Shown: positions 48,406 to 60,687, numbered from the stretch's first letter. The stretch is DNA of 64,000 nucleotides from Parietaria judaica (GCA_954871525.1 OX940860.1:20740001-20804000), one strand, 5' to 3'. Numbers and translations: made by a program. The notes: generated from the sequence alone by a model not told the origin.

Positions 48406-50015
48406 TTAATTCGCTCTCGGAGTGGCCCACTCCACTCGGAGGATGAGATTATCGTACCCATAGCCGTTAAGCTTGTTGATCGCTCTCTGAGCGTCTTCCC
48501 TGCTCACAAAGTTGACGAACCCGAACCCTCGGCTCATCCCGGTCTTCTGATCAACGGCCACATAGACACGACTGACAGCACCAAAAGGCCTGAAGAGCTC
48601 GAGCAGATCCGGCTCTCTTGTGTCCTCCGAGAGGTTGGTGACCCTAACGGAGTTCTCATCGTTCCTCCTTCTCATCTCCGTGCTGCCCCGCTCAGCCGCC
48701 GCGCCGCCCCTCATGCCCGGAGGGACGTAAGCCGTCTTGCCAGAGCCAGCGGCTGGAGCAGCGGACTCAGACCCCGATGGTTTATCATTGAAAGACTCGG
48801 GGGGCTGGGCAAGATCCTTGTAAGGGCACCGGGACGTCCAATGATCGCCCTTTTTCCCGCAAGTTCTGCAGACCATGAGAGTGTTGCCTCCTTGTTTGCT
48901 GAGCTGAGCTAACGGGTCTCCGGCAGCCTTGGGCTCTTCAGATTTGCCACCTGATTACGTGTTTCATAAGTTAGTGAAAACTGATAATCATGACCCTTTT
49001 GACACGGACACACAAGATCATTTTTTAAATTACAGGTCAGGTTATTCCAAGCATTATCGACATCAAATAGTCAAACATAACACCCTACCGTGAGCTTAGG
49101 GTCGATACATGTATTACGTTGATATTATGCAACCTTCGGAATCGATTCGGTGTATCGATAATACCCTAGAGCGGTTATTCCCAGTCATTCACATCGTTTG
49201 CTGTTTAAATTACTGGTCAGATTATACCCCCGCAAGCGAGAAGAAAACAGTTCCAGGTCGTTATAGGAAACAGTTCCAGTTCCCAATTTCATGTATTTGT
49301 GTATTCTTTATACCCTCTATTCAATTTCGAAGGCAAACAACGTGAATATCTGGATGACATTGCAACTGCGAAACCATTCTTTCAAGTGTGAGTGAAGCAT
49401 TGATTGGTTTGAGCTTTGAAGAAATTTCAAACGCAACAGAGGTATGATTACCTGAACACAATTACGGAAATTATGAATCTTCATCTTGTATACAAATTTT
49501 AACACTCCAATTTCACAAATTTACACTCAGCACATCCTAAATTCCACCGAATTTTGAATTGAAATCCAGCAAGCAACCAAACCTAGTGCGAAAAACCCTA
49601 GATCTCGCGTTTCTCGGAAATCGGAGACGGAAAATGAATGCGTACGGAACAGAGATACCGTACCGTGAGCCTTAGGTCGCTCCATGACGATCTCCTCGGT
49701 GGAAATCACGGTGCGCCTGTTGGAGACGTCCTCGTTGGCGGCGCCGCCGAACTTGGGCCAGTCGCGGCGCTCGATGGCGCTCTTGCTGAGGCGCGCGTTG
49801 GCGAGCTTGCGGATGCGATATACGGTGGTTTTCTTCACCTTGTTGCCATCGTCGTTGAACTTGTACTCGATCACCTTCTTGACGCCATTAGCGTCGGGCC
49901 CGATGACCTGGCGCGGCGGGAGGAGGAAGTCGAGGTCCTCGCCGTCGTCCTCGTCGAGCTCTCCCCACCGGATCTTCGCCGGAGGCTGGGTCGAGACCGA
50001 ACCTTGTCTCGCCAT
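48406..50015 (-). CDS. EIF3G: Translation initiation factor eIF3 subunit G
   Basis: Two exons on the minus strand, 50015-49664 and 48950-48406, give 298 residues; the intron is 713 bp with GT-AG ends. The protein is an RNA-binding subunit of the eIF3 complex on the 40S ribosome and is involved in scanning and reinitiation. N-terminal eIF3g domain: KIRWGELDEDDGED near 14-27 and KKTTVYRIRKLANARLSKSA near 55-80. Zinc knuckle C145-C148-H154-C159 (CRTCGKKGDHW). C-terminal RRM with RNP2 VRVTNL (219-224) and RNP1 RGFGFVNF (258-265), ending ATPRAN. A low-complexity linker rich in Gly, Ala and Arg joins knuckle and RRM. Length matches plant eIF3g. Exon 1 is clearly GC-richer than the flanks. Start chosen at MARQG, which precedes the conserved domain directly. 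Confidence 0.95.
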
Positions 50016-50260
50016 AGTTGTGTGGTTGCGTGTGTGGTTGAGCTCTGGTTCCGATTAGGGTTTCGTTGAGAGGGATAGGGAGATTCGTGTCTTCACTGAG
50101 TATTGAAGGCTTTAATTTGGGCCGTTGATTTCTTATAGGGCTGAGATTCAACTTGGGCTTCAAAAGGTGACAAGACAATCCAATGGACATAAATTCGGCC
50201 TTCTTCTTAAAAAAAAAAAAAAACAGAAATTGATACCTTTTTATCAATTTTTGTTATATT
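50016..50260 (-). promoter_or_regulatory. Upstream region of eIF3g
   Basis: Contains the presumed 5' UTR with AACCCTAATCGG (complement of about 50049-50060), a telo-box-like AAACCCTA motif common in promoters of plant translation genes. No clear TATA box. Confidence 0.45.
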
Positions 50261-50264
50261 ATTT

Positions 50265-50590
50265 GAGACAAGGTTCTAAATGCCGTTTTTTACCGTTTCA
50301 CTTCCTTTATTTTACGAGCATGCCGCATGTAAAATAAAAGGGCATGCCGCAAAAATCCCATAAGTTTTACGGGCATAATGCATGCCGAAGACATGTTAAG
50401 GTAAGTCTGGAAAAAAAAGGGCATGCCGCAAAAATCGCATAAGTTTTACGCGCATACTGCATGCCGACGGAAATTCTAGAAAATAATTTTGAGTATTTAG
50501 ACAAGATTTTTATATAGGCTCATAATTACTTATTTATCACCATAAAGTATAAATGACTACAAAATCATACTAATATTAAGACATCATTTT
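50265..50590. mobile_element. Dispersed repeat of the CAAGGTTC family
   Basis: ACAAGGTTCTAAATGCCG at about 50269 begins the unit. GGGCATGCCGCAAAAATC occurs twice (about 50340 and 50430), giving a tandem structure of about 90 bp. GAAGACATGTTAAG recurs at about 53988, just beyond the LTR element, so the two flanks are related. Confidence 0.5.
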
Positions 50591-50592
50591 AA

Positions 50593-50802
50593 TAAAACTA
50601 GTCGAATGGCATCGCGCTTCGCGCGGTGGGTAGAAAATATCGAGCAAATTTAATTAACTTTATCTATGTGTTTTTAATTGAAGAGTATACATGAAAATAT
50701 AAATCAATTATTGCTCAACTTCCTTCTCAACGAGAAATATATCATATTTAACAAAATAATTTTTGTTAAGTTGTAGCAACTTTATGACATTCAATGATTT
50801 TG
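50593..50802 (-). mobile_element. Helitron 3' terminus
   Basis: On the minus strand the sequence reads CGCGCGAAGCGCG (5-bp stem, GAA loop; complement of about 50610-50622), then 11 nt, then CTAG and T. That is the standard Helitron end: a hairpin about 11 nt before CTRR, inserted before T. The body runs to higher coordinates and is cut by the LTR element at about 50803. The 5' end was not found. Confidence 0.65.
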
Positions 50803-53800
50803 CCTTCGGGGCGCGCGGCGCGCCCCGAAGGCATGTTTTAGGCTTCGGGGCGCGCGGCGCGCCCCGAAGGCATGTTTTTAGGCCGGGCCGAGTCGACATT
50901 TCCCGAGTGAGTTCGGGTTGACTTTTTGTTGACTTTTCGGGGCCGGTCCTGTTGACTTTTTGTTGACTTTTCGGGGCCGGTCCCGTTGACTTTTTGTTGA
51001 CTTTTTTAGGCCGGTTTGGTTTTGACTTTTCCTGAGCGGGTCAAAGTCGATTTAGTGGGCCTTATATATCTTGGGCCTCAATTTTTCTAGGCTCCGGAAA
51101 ATACACATAACATTAACCCCCCAGTTTCTTGCGAGATTTATCTTGCGAGAAACTTTATGCGTTTTGTCATCTTGGACAAGTTGCCAGAATTAATATTCGG
51201 CTTTTGATATTTTTGTAATATTCCGCGCCTTAGCGTCTTACTTCATCTTTGCGCCTTAGCGTCTTATTTTTATTGTATTGCCGAGCTTCGTGCCTTAGCG
51301 TCTTAGTTCCCGATATTTTGCGCCGTAGCGTCTTTTTAGTATATTGCCGAGTTTCCGCGCTTTAGCGTCTAACTTCTCAGTCTTTTGCGCCGAACCGTAT
51401 TTTTAATATATTGCCGAGTTTTTGCGCATTAGCGTCTTACTTCTCGGTCTTTTGTGCCTGAGTCGGCGGGATTAAGATCTGGCCTGTCTCGGTCTTCTTT
51501 TGCCTGAGTTAGCGGGATTAAGATCCGGCGTTTCTCGGTCTTTGTTGCCTGAGTTGGCGGGATTATGATCCGGCCTTTCTCGGTCTATGTTGCCTGAGTC
51601 GGTAGGATTAAGATCCTACCTGTCTCGGTCTTATTTTGCCTGAGTTGGCGGGATTAAAATCCGGCCATTCTCGGTCTTTGATGCCTGAGTCGGCGGGATT
51701 AAGATCCGGCCTTTCTTGGTCTATGTTTTGCCTGAGTTAGCGGGATTAAGATCCGGCCATTCTCGGTCTTTAATGCCTGAGTCGGCGGGATTACGATCCG
51801 GCCTTTCTTGGTCTATGTTTTGCCTGAGTTAGCGGGATTAAGATCCGGCCATTCTCGGTCTTTAATGCCTGAGTCGACGGGATTACGATCCGGCCATTCT
51901 CGGTCTTTAATGCCTGAGGTGTCTTTTTTTTTTCTTTCTTCTTCTCTCCTTCGACTTTCTTCTTCTCCGTCGAGCAAAAGAGCACAGGGGCTCTCCTCTT
52001 TTTCTTTTTCTTCTCTCCTTCGGCGAGCTCGAGCAGCAAAGAGGTTCCCCTCTTTTTCTTTTCTTTTCTTTTTTCAGATCCACCTTTGCCTCGGACCGTC
52101 GTAGTTCCGACGACGACCGCCTTTGCAGTGGCGACGGCGTTCCCAGGCGAGCACGTGGGCAGCTGGGCTTCCTCGATCGAAATGGTGCATCGTGGGGCTT
52201 GCGAACTCCTGTCTTCAGGCGCAGTGGCGACGATGAGGGAGGCGACCCCATTGATGGGTTCGGAGCTCGCCGGCGCGCGCAGAGGCGGTGGGTAGTAACC
52301 AAAACTCAGACTCGACGCTTCGGAGGGCCGGCGACGTTGATCGGGCTTCCTTATTGGTGGTCGAGCACGAAATGGAGGGCGATCGCTATCGCGAAGTATC
52401 AGACTTCCGCCGCGGGGTGGTGGCGTTGTGGAGTTGCACGAGCTCCCGGTGTTGGACGTTTGCCAAGAGAACAACTTCGTTGGGTCAGAGCTTCGGCGGA
52501 GGATCAACGACAGCGAGCGCGAGGTCTCACGCGGCAGCGTGCTCCTGGGTTTTCGCGGTGGTAGGCTTCGCCGGCCGTGACGAGCCAAAGCGACGAAGCT
52601 TCGATGGAACTTCGTTGGTCCGAGCTGTTCATCGACGATCTGTATTTTCTAATATGTTTTTTCTTTTTATTAATATAATATGTTTAATAACGGGGAGAAA
52701 AACTTGTAATATATATTCGATTTTTATTTTTACGTTCTTCTCAATTTGAATATAATCGCTTTTATTATTCGAATTGCATCCTTGATCGTTGTGAGTATTG
52801 ATTTGATTGAGAACGGGTCTTGAAAATTGCTGACGATCGAGACGAATCATAAGGTTTGTTGACGATGGAGGAACGTCTAGGACTTAGTGACGATGAGACA
52901 AGTCTTGAGGTAGTCGGACGACAAAGAACGTGTTAGCTTTTGTGTTCAAACATTCCCTGTTGATGGTGTTGAACTCTAGGCGTCTCTTTAGCCATTCCCG
53001 TGACCTGTTCGTCATTATCGTGACCTGTACGTCTATTTGTAACATGTTCATCTTTTCGAAATTTGTTCGTCTTTCGTGACCTGTTCATCTCTTCAAAACC
53101 TGTTCGTCATTTTCTTGACCTATACGTCTCTTCGAAACCTGTTCGTCGAGAGGTAATGTATGAAAGTTTTGCTGGCGGGACTCCGAGGCTTTGAACTTGT
53201 CGGGTCCCCTCCTTCTAGCGCCAAATGTTAATGCCTAAAATTTGATTAACTTGAATGCGGCCCAGGTATTGATTTTGGGCCGGGCTCAACGCCCGCTTGA
53301 CGGTCGGAATGGGCTTTGAAGCTTGATCTTCGGTCTTGATAGGCCGGAAATCTTCCCTGTATAACCTGCCTCCGTTCCTGTAAAAAGAGTAGAAAAACGT
53401 GAATTCCGAAGGGGAACAGAGGGGGGGTCCTCTGTCGCCCGCTCCGACGCTCAACATTAGTCGAGTATTTGAGTCGGAATTTATGAATAAACGGGAAACC
53501 GAGGTTTTTTGGCTTCGGGAGTGCTTGCCGATTGTGGCGGGGGTGCCCTCGTATTTATAGAGGGTCGGAAGTTCGATTTCATGCCTTCGGGGCGCGCGGC
53601 GCGCCCCGAAGGCATGTTTTTGCCTTCGGGCCCCGAATGCATGTTTAAGGCTTGCTTCGGGGCGCGCGGCGCGCCCCGAAGGCATGTTTTTAGGCCGGGC
53701 CGAGTCGACATTTCCCGAGTGAGTTCGGGTTGACTTTTTGTTGACTTTTCGGGGCCGGTCCCATTGACTTTTTGTTGACTTTTCGGGGCCGGTCCCGTTG

Positions 53801-53924
53801 ACTTTTTGTTGACTTTTTTAGGCCGGTTTGGTTTTGACTTTTCCTGAGCGGGTCAAAGTCGATTTAGTGGGCCTTATATGTCTTGGGCCTCAATTTTTCT
53901 AGGCTCCGGAAAATACACATAACA
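50803..53924 (-). mobile_element. Non-autonomous LTR retrotransposon (LARD-type, gypsy-like)
   Basis: A full LTR (699 bp) lies at 53226-53924, TGTTAATGCC...CACATAACA. A truncated second LTR lies at 50803-51112 and is nearly identical to the last 300 bp of the first. Read on the minus strand, the sequence after the full LTR is TTTGGCGCTAG, like a gypsy primer-binding site. The G-run ACTGGGGGG just before the truncated LTR fits a polypurine tract. The 2.1-kb internal region has no gag or pol; it has three tandem arrays (about 51220-51445, 51450-51915, 52975-53160) and a low-complexity 265-residue minus-strand frame (51791-52588). LTR TATA box: complement of about 53551-53560. No TSD, because the left end is deleted. 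Confidence 0.8.
51450..51915. repeat. Tandem array, about ten ~46-bp units
   Basis: Each unit follows the pattern GCCTGAGTYRGCGGGATTA, then AGATCCGGCC, then TTCTCGGTCTTT. Alternate units differ consistently (GAGTCGG versus GAGTTAG), suggesting spread of a two-unit higher-order repeat in the 3' half. Lies inside the LTR element. Confidence 0.85.
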
Positions 53925-54001
53925 GATAGGTTATAGTTTTTCACGGGCATGCTGCAACTCTCAATAAATGGGCATTCTGGGCATACTGAAGACATGTTAA
54001 G

Positions 54002-54348
54002 ATAAGTACCCAATCTTATATCAAAGTGTGCCAACATATTTTTTTAAATTAATTATAATAGTATGTTAAGGCCTCAAAAAAAAAAAATTTGAGGTCCAAT
54101 TTCGCTATGGCGATGAGCTAACATCTATTAATAGACATATATATTTCTCTGATTTAACGAAAGTGTTAGAATAATTTATGTATTCTAAGTTTAATCATAG
54201 TCCTAGACTCCTAGTTGTATCTCTCATGCAAAAAGACTATAACATGACATAGATGGAACGAGACCTCGACAATTTTTTTGACATTTTAGTACTATTACCG
54301 GTAAAAAACAAATCAACATCCTTAGTACAAGATTGGGTACTCATACCG
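54002..54348. mobile_element. Decayed MULE-like foldback element
   Basis: GATAAGTACCCAATCTTATA at 54001 pairs with GTACAAGATTGGGTACTCAT at about 54325-54344. The same end sequence is seen at 12841. No TSD identified. Confidence 0.45.
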
Positions 54349-54955
54349 TAAATATTTCATTGTTGATTTTGTCTTGGTAAGAATTCTTTCTCGAATCACA
54401 AAATAATCGAGAGAAAATTCGAAGTTTAGTTTTAGCTCAGGATGTCAACTATGGTTAATAAGCTTTTTGTTTAGTTTTGCTAGGTTTTTTTTTTTCAGGG
54501 TAAAACTCTCTTCTTAGAAGTGTTTGATTGAATATTGTGTCAAAGTTGCAATGGACTGTGTTTGTGTTTTTTGAAGTCTTTTGATTGAATATTGAGTCAT
54601 CCTACCAAATTGAATTGGGTCGTTATCCCGGAGTTCAGATCTGGGTTGATCCGGATGTAGTTTTGAACCCGCATTTTCGAGTTTTATTTCACCTTGCTCT
54701 CTTATTATCATTATACTGACAGACTAAGCGACAAACACACCCACGCACACGAGTGGGACGAGCCAGAGCTCGTGAAACTGGCATTCTTGTTCGAAAAGGT
54801 GAGTGATGAACACTGCGTTTACAATGGTCAGTCAGTTCATTATTGATTTGATCCTTAATGGGAGATCTGCCTCCCTTCCTGTGTTACAAAGACATAGAGA
54901 CACAACTCGGGTTACAAGCCATGCTCTGCAAAAACAGAGGATCGTAGAAGCTTCA
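54349..54955. other. Intergenic DNA, 3' flank of aminoacylase
   Basis: No gene seen. TTGATTGAATATTG(T/A)GTCA occurs twice (about 54525 and 54580), a short direct repeat. The last part should contain the 3' UTR of the minus-strand aminoacylase. Confidence 0.45.
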
Positions 54956-57922
54956 TCACAGCTCGTCTTTAGAACCGTCGCTTTCTGAATTCTCCTTGAA
55001 CGAGGAATACGTTCCGATTATGGATTTGTAAACTCCGACTCCTCTAAGGTATTCGTCTTTGTTAAGGAACTGCAGGCGCGAAAAAGAACAGTCAGACTTA
55101 ATTTCCGTGAGGGTGTGCTTAAAGTAGAGATCCCATTATTTATGAATTCTAATGAACTTTCCGGTCTTATAAAGAAATTTGTTAAGACTATAAAATAGAT
55201 ATGCCCTATGCTAGACATGTTTAGTTTTTTTTTTTTTTTTCCGTACTAAATTTTAATTTATCAACTGCTTTTAATACATAAAAATTACTATTTCTGTACT
55301 ATTAAATTAGACAGAAGTCACGAGACAAATATTTCTGGCTCTTTGAAAAATAAATAAAAAGGACAACCTGCGACTTAAATGCACTATAATAATATAATTA
55401 ACACCTAATTTTCACCTAAAATCCCTATATTTCTACAATTTCGAATCCAGATTTTCACTTTTTATGTTCCGTTCGAACTGACGAGGCTTGAAGGAGGCAT
55501 AATTTCCATGGAAACTTAAGCTCACCTCGTTGTGGTCATGGAGAAGAACAGGAGTGTTGGCCATGGGAGAGAATCCAATGGCTGGAACTCCCCGCCTTCT
55601 GAAGTAGCGGGCATCTGTTGAAGCCGGGAAGATCTCCGGCTCACCAAGTTTTCCATTCGCTTTCCCGACAGCTTCTTCTAGAAGCTTCCACCACGGGTTA
55701 GAGCTATCGATTGCTGTAATATCTGGCTTCCCGAACTTATTAAGCACGGAAACCCTCTGTTTGAACTGCCCAAGCTAATTGAAGGTCAGAACAACTCAAA
55801 AAGAGAGAAACATTTAAAGATAACTGTTGATATGGTTACAGGAAGAAAAAAAAATCATACGCGATATGTCATATTTCGTGAAGCAGGAGCCCATTCTTCA
55901 GCAATCCTTCTCTCCAAAGACGCTTCATCAGCGGTTGGTGGGACCCGTACATCAAAACCCGCTTCTGCTTCAGACGGTTGCAAGTTCATGACAAAACCCT
56001 GAGACGAACAAAGACTAATTATTCAAGAACAAATGATTTACATTATGATCCTGATCGTAGCAGAGTTTTAATTGATTTCAGGCTCAGGTATTATGCCTTC
56101 AAGCAAAAATTAAATGAATTTTATGACATTACCCAAATATCGAATCTCCACAAGACTCGGCTACTCGAAGATATTCTTTTGTAAATCAATTTCAGGACGA
56201 GACCAATATACTAGAATATGAGACTATTATGAAGCAATCTATGAGTCTAGTTATCCAAGAGCTGTTATGATGAATTTCCCACAAGACTGGAGAGAGATTA
56301 TAAATTGAAAAGAAAAAAATATATTCTCATACAAGTCATGTGTTGCGCAAATTTAGAATTTTCCGTCATTTTAATGCGTGGGGATAATATGCTTCTTCTT
56401 GTAAGTATATGGGGCGTTGCTGCAAAACTAAAATTCAGAGAGCACCAACATGCAAAGTTGAGTGGGATTGCGGCCAATGATTCTAATAAAGAAATAAACT
56501 ATTCTTGACATGTTTGATAAAAACAAACACATTTTACTTTCATTTTCTTTTCAATTGACAATTAACCAAGCTCCAATTCTAAGTATATTCCATTACAAAT
56601 ATTAACCTGGTCATCAAAGAAATCTGTTTATCCCATTATCCTAAATATTAAAATAAACATTCTTAGGGCTCATGTTATCCAACAATCTAAAAGAGTGAGT
56701 CACTTACGGTCGGGGATGGTGTGCCAGCTTTGAGAAACGCCATGTTAACCGAGATAACATCACCTTCGCCCTTCAGACCCGCCTTCATCATATCGAACTG
56801 TGAAGCTCGGAACTTCCTGATAGTCTCAATGCTCTTCAGCAAATTCTCCATTGCAGAGTTGTCATACAGCTTCGCTCCATGGCCGGGTGCTCCGGTAGCC
56901 TTAATTACCAGCCACCATGGACACTTCTCTCCATAAAATGCCCTGTACTTTTCATTTGGGGAAGGCAAACCTGGCACCATAAATTATCAACATATGACTA
57001 ATAATAAAACCAATAACAATAGGGATTAAAAAAAAATGACAATAGTAGTGGAAGTTTTACAGCAAAAAATCGAATAATCGGAAAATTTGGTTTTTTGGAT
57101 ACTGGTTTTACTATTTTAGGATTAAAAAAAAAATAAGAATTAGTTTTTTTATTTTTGTGTGTGCTTTCATTTCAGAGTTTTTTTTTTATTTTATATTTTA
57201 AGCTTCATAAAAACCAGAACAAACCAGGTCCGGTTTCTGTTTCTTAAAAACCGGATATCTGGTTCTGGTTTTGGAAGTAGCAAAAACTTGAATCGAAAAA
57301 CCAGTTCACTTTTAAAATAATTGAAGATATAAAAAAAAAAAATACCTTCATCAAGCACTATCCCGACATTTAAAGTCTCGAATAACTCAGATTCCGAAAA
57401 TTTCTCTGCTCCGTCGTGTCCTCCAATCTCCTCATCGGGAACAAAAGAAACATAAACCGTACGAAGCGGTTGATATCCCGTTGCCTTTAGCTCACGAATA
57501 GCTTCGAGATACTGCATACCAACACACTTCATGTCCTGCGATCCTCTTGCATATATATCACCCTGCAAATCAAGGTGGGCTTGGAACGGACTGTGGGTCC
57601 ACTTGACATGCTCGGCTGGGACCACGTCAGTGTGCGAGTTGAGGAGAATCGATGGCAAAGAAGGATCCGTGCCCGGCCATTTCAGCAGGACAACGGGTTT
57701 TCCCTTGACAAACTCTAGCGTTTGCGATTCCAGAGACAGGGATTTGGCTTGGGAGAGGATGAACTCAGTTGATTGCTGATAGTTAGGGTTTGGTTGGGCC
57801 GTGTTGATTCGGAGGTATTCTTGGAACCTTGCGACGGAAGCCTCCGGTTCCCGCAACGAATTTGATAATAATACGTTTGCAGAGACGAGTATCGATAAGA
57901 TTAAGAAGATTCGAGAAGCCAT
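54956..57922 (-). CDS. ACY1: Aminoacylase-1 (N-acyl-L-amino-acid amidohydrolase), ER-targeted
   Basis: Five exons on the minus strand: 57922-57346, 56970-56708, 55998-55861, 55774-55526 and 55069-54956, giving 446 residues; introns GT-AG. An M20-family zinc hydrolase that releases free amino acids from N-acylated ones. Metal and catalytic residues are visible: SHTDVVP (H97, catalytic D99), GSQDMK (D130), PDEEIGG (catalytic E164, ligand E165), and HDHNE near 406-410 for the last His. GAPGHGAKLYDNSAMEN marks the dimerisation domain. Residues 5-20 (IFLILSILVSANVLLS) form a hydrophobic signal peptide, and the chain ends SKDEL. Together these predict a soluble protein retained in the ER lumen. Length matches plant homologues. 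The large last intron contains AT-rich sequence only. A clear, intact gene. Confidence 0.95.
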
Positions 57923-58376
57923 GTTTCCAGAACAAAGCTTTCAGCTTCTGTTAGATTTCCTGATCAAAGAACAATCAGAGCTCAGTTTCAGATATGTATT
58001 ATCAATCTCAGATATTTACAGTCTAGAGATGAAATTAGCACAAAAAATGACGAAGAAAATGGATTTGATATGGAATCTCCGAAAAGGAATCTAGAGAAAG
58101 ATCGGAGCTATATGCAAAGTGTTTGATTGAGTAACACAGAAGAGATTAGAAAATCAATGGTGTATAGAAATTAACCTAGATGTGGTAAGCTCTAAGAACA
58201 CAGCCACATACGACGAACCTGAAACAGCTAGTAGTTGAAGGGCGAAAACACAGCGGTCGAATGGGAAACGGAGCTTCGGCGGCGAATTCTGAGAGCATCA
58301 ATGGCGGAGGAGAGAAGCAGTGTGCGAGAGGGTAGTGGAGTAGTGAAGAGAGAGAATTTGAACACCTCAAAGCTGC

Positions 58377-58408
<32 letters not shown>

Positions 58409-59576
58409 TATTCCTAAAAGCTAAAACATGTTTCACAAAATGAAATTATAAATTAATTAATGGTCCATAATATATTCGTCATTATCTCATTGTCAATTTA
58501 AAAAGGCAATAAATTTTGTCTTTGCATAAAGTCCATTTTCTCTTAAGCATGGTAAAAGAATCTTTTCAGATTAGTTATATAACAAAAAAAAAAAGTAAAA
58601 TATAAGGTCCAATAATTCAATCAATTATTCGCTTGTTCTACTTCTACAAAATATTAATCAAGTTGAATTATTTCGGAAAAATAGCAACATGTGTATCCAA
58701 AGTTAATTAAATATAGTGGTATATTGTCAAAAAAAATTACTATTACGAAATTTGTAACAAATAGTTGCAACTAATAATAATATTTAAATAATCAAAATAT
58801 AAATGTTGTAATTTTATATATTTAGAGTCGATAAAAAATCCGAATCTCTCTAAGATGTATTTAAATTTGTATTTCTTCATCCCTAAAAAAATGGTATTTC
58901 TTCAAGTATCCAAACCACTAGAAACACAAAGAATTGAAGGGAAAAAAATCCGTATTTTACAACAAAATAATCTCCAGGATATTCGATAAGGAAGAGATTG
59001 AATAAGCACGTAGATAATCAACTTATCGGTAAAAATACCGAAATACCCAATTTGGTAGGATGAAGATCTCCTTTTACAATTCTTAATAACTAAAAATAAA
59101 GAATCTCCTATATTAATGGTTATGGTATTATTCAAAGAGCTTTTTTATGCTCACATTGACCAACCTGTTTATGTTTTGTTTGAAAAATGACTCACATATT
59201 TCCGGACTTTTCTTCTTTTACGGGTTAAGTTCTCAGTATTGAATAATAAAACATATTATCAAATACCACACGATAATATCATCTCAACAGCCATTTATGA
59301 ATAATAAACACCAATTTCACGATAACATTTCACTACGTTGCAATCTGGCACTAAATTCAATTGCTTGATAGTTCAAAAAAAAATATACAAATTCTACATT
59401 TTATAACCGTCTCGAGCAACAAATATTCATCCTCTAACATTCCTGGTAGTTTAACATTCCAACGAAAAAATTAATGTTGAAGCAAAAACCCGTCTCGATA
59501 AACCAGTCTTTCGGCAGTTATTCACAATAGCAGTGAGGACATTGAGCCCGAGAGACTCGAAGAAGACGATCCACTA
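57923..59576. other. Aminoacylase upstream region and spacer
   Basis: 57923-58400 should hold the promoter and 5' UTR of the minus-strand aminoacylase. A (TAA)n microsatellite lies at about 58381-58410. The rest, up to elongin-C, is AT-rich with no recognised gene. Confidence 0.5.
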
Positions 59577-60687
59577 TCAAGTGTGGAGATAGTTGGCTGC
59601 CATCATCAACTCTAGAGTCAGCTCCGGCTCGATATGGAACTCCGTCTCTTTGCCACTGTCATACGAGCGAGCGACTTTAGAAGTTAACACAAGAGGCAAG
59701 ATGAATGTGTGCGAAAATAAAAAGGAAATTTATACTCTTTGAGTTCCTCTGAAAATAAATGAAGATCCTAAGATTCTGATGTAGCGAAAATATCAACCAC
59801 GACATAGTTCATCATCGAAACGTAACCAAACCAAAAAGCTAAACGTCCACCATGTTAAGTTTTATGGCGAATACAAGCACCAATAGAGACCTTCAATACA
59901 AGCACCGACTTGTCAAAGAGGAATCGCTCGAGTATAACACTCAGATTTCACTTCTATTCGTCACTATTATGCTTAATATGTAACATATACTTACAACAAT
60001 GCAATCTGAAATTAAACTAATTTCCAAAAATAAAATAAAAGAAAAAACTAGCTAACTAAAAGGCTTAATTTTAAGCATTGATCAAAATCATCATCACATA
60101 TATGGAAACAGATAAGAAATAAGGATTGTGTAACGTTTCGAAAATGTTTCGGAGATTGCAAGAAAAATTGGACTAGTTTTTTGGAGCATTGAGGTGGGAC
60201 TCAACAATATAGTCAGTCCAACAAGAAAAATTGGACTTGTTTATGAGCTTTTGAAATATATTAGGTTCGATCCAGATCTCATCTCAATTCACCTACCAAT
60301 CTGTCTCGTAACTACTTCAATTGAAAGGGATTTTGAGGAGTGATTGACCTGGAGGAGAGTACGATTACCTTGCGAATTGAAGGTTCCAGTAGAAATACTT
60401 GCAGATCTTCTCGAGAATGGTGGTGCTGATCTCCGGAAACTTCACCTCGTTGTGCTCCCTCTCCGCGAAACTTCCTGCCAAACACATCGACCGACATCAG
60501 ACTCGAATCGCGAACTCTGAAACCCTAGAACCCCCAAAAATGCCCATCGAGAAGTTCCGAGATGAAATTAATTACCGGGAGAGGTGAGCATGCTGCGGAT
60601 GGTCTGGGAAACCATGGCGGCGTCTTTGTGGACGACGAACTCGAAGCCCTCGGCGCTGACGAGCTTCACGGCGTCTTCCTTCCTCAT
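59577..60687 (-). CDS. ELC: Elongin-C
   Basis: Three exons on the minus strand: 60687-60576, 60474-60369 and 59655-59577, giving 98 residues, typical for plants. Small BTB/POZ-fold adaptor; in the family it pairs with elongin-B and links Cullin-type E3 ligase receptors, and it is part of the elongin complex of RNA polymerase II. Almost the whole chain is recognisable: VKLVSAEGFEF, AAMVSQTIRSMLTSPGSF, EVKFPEISTTILEKICKYF, GKETEFHIEPELTLEL and terminal MMAANYLHT. Introns are GT-AG. Start: only ATG consistent with the conserved N-terminus (MRKEDAVK). Exon 3 lies 713 bp from exon 2. Intact. Confidence 0.95.

Noticed and set aside
49638..50069. Plus-strand frame of 143 codons opposite eIF3g exon 1
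   Set aside because: Antisense shadow; the minus strand encodes conserved eIF3g.
51450..51915. CRISPR-like array
   Set aside because: Units are contiguous and similar throughout, with no unique spacers; this is a plant retroelement tandem repeat.
51791..52588. 265-residue minus-strand frame as a host gene or gag
   Set aside because: Low-complexity Arg/Lys/Ser-rich, partly made by the tandem array, and located between LTRs; no gag signature visible.
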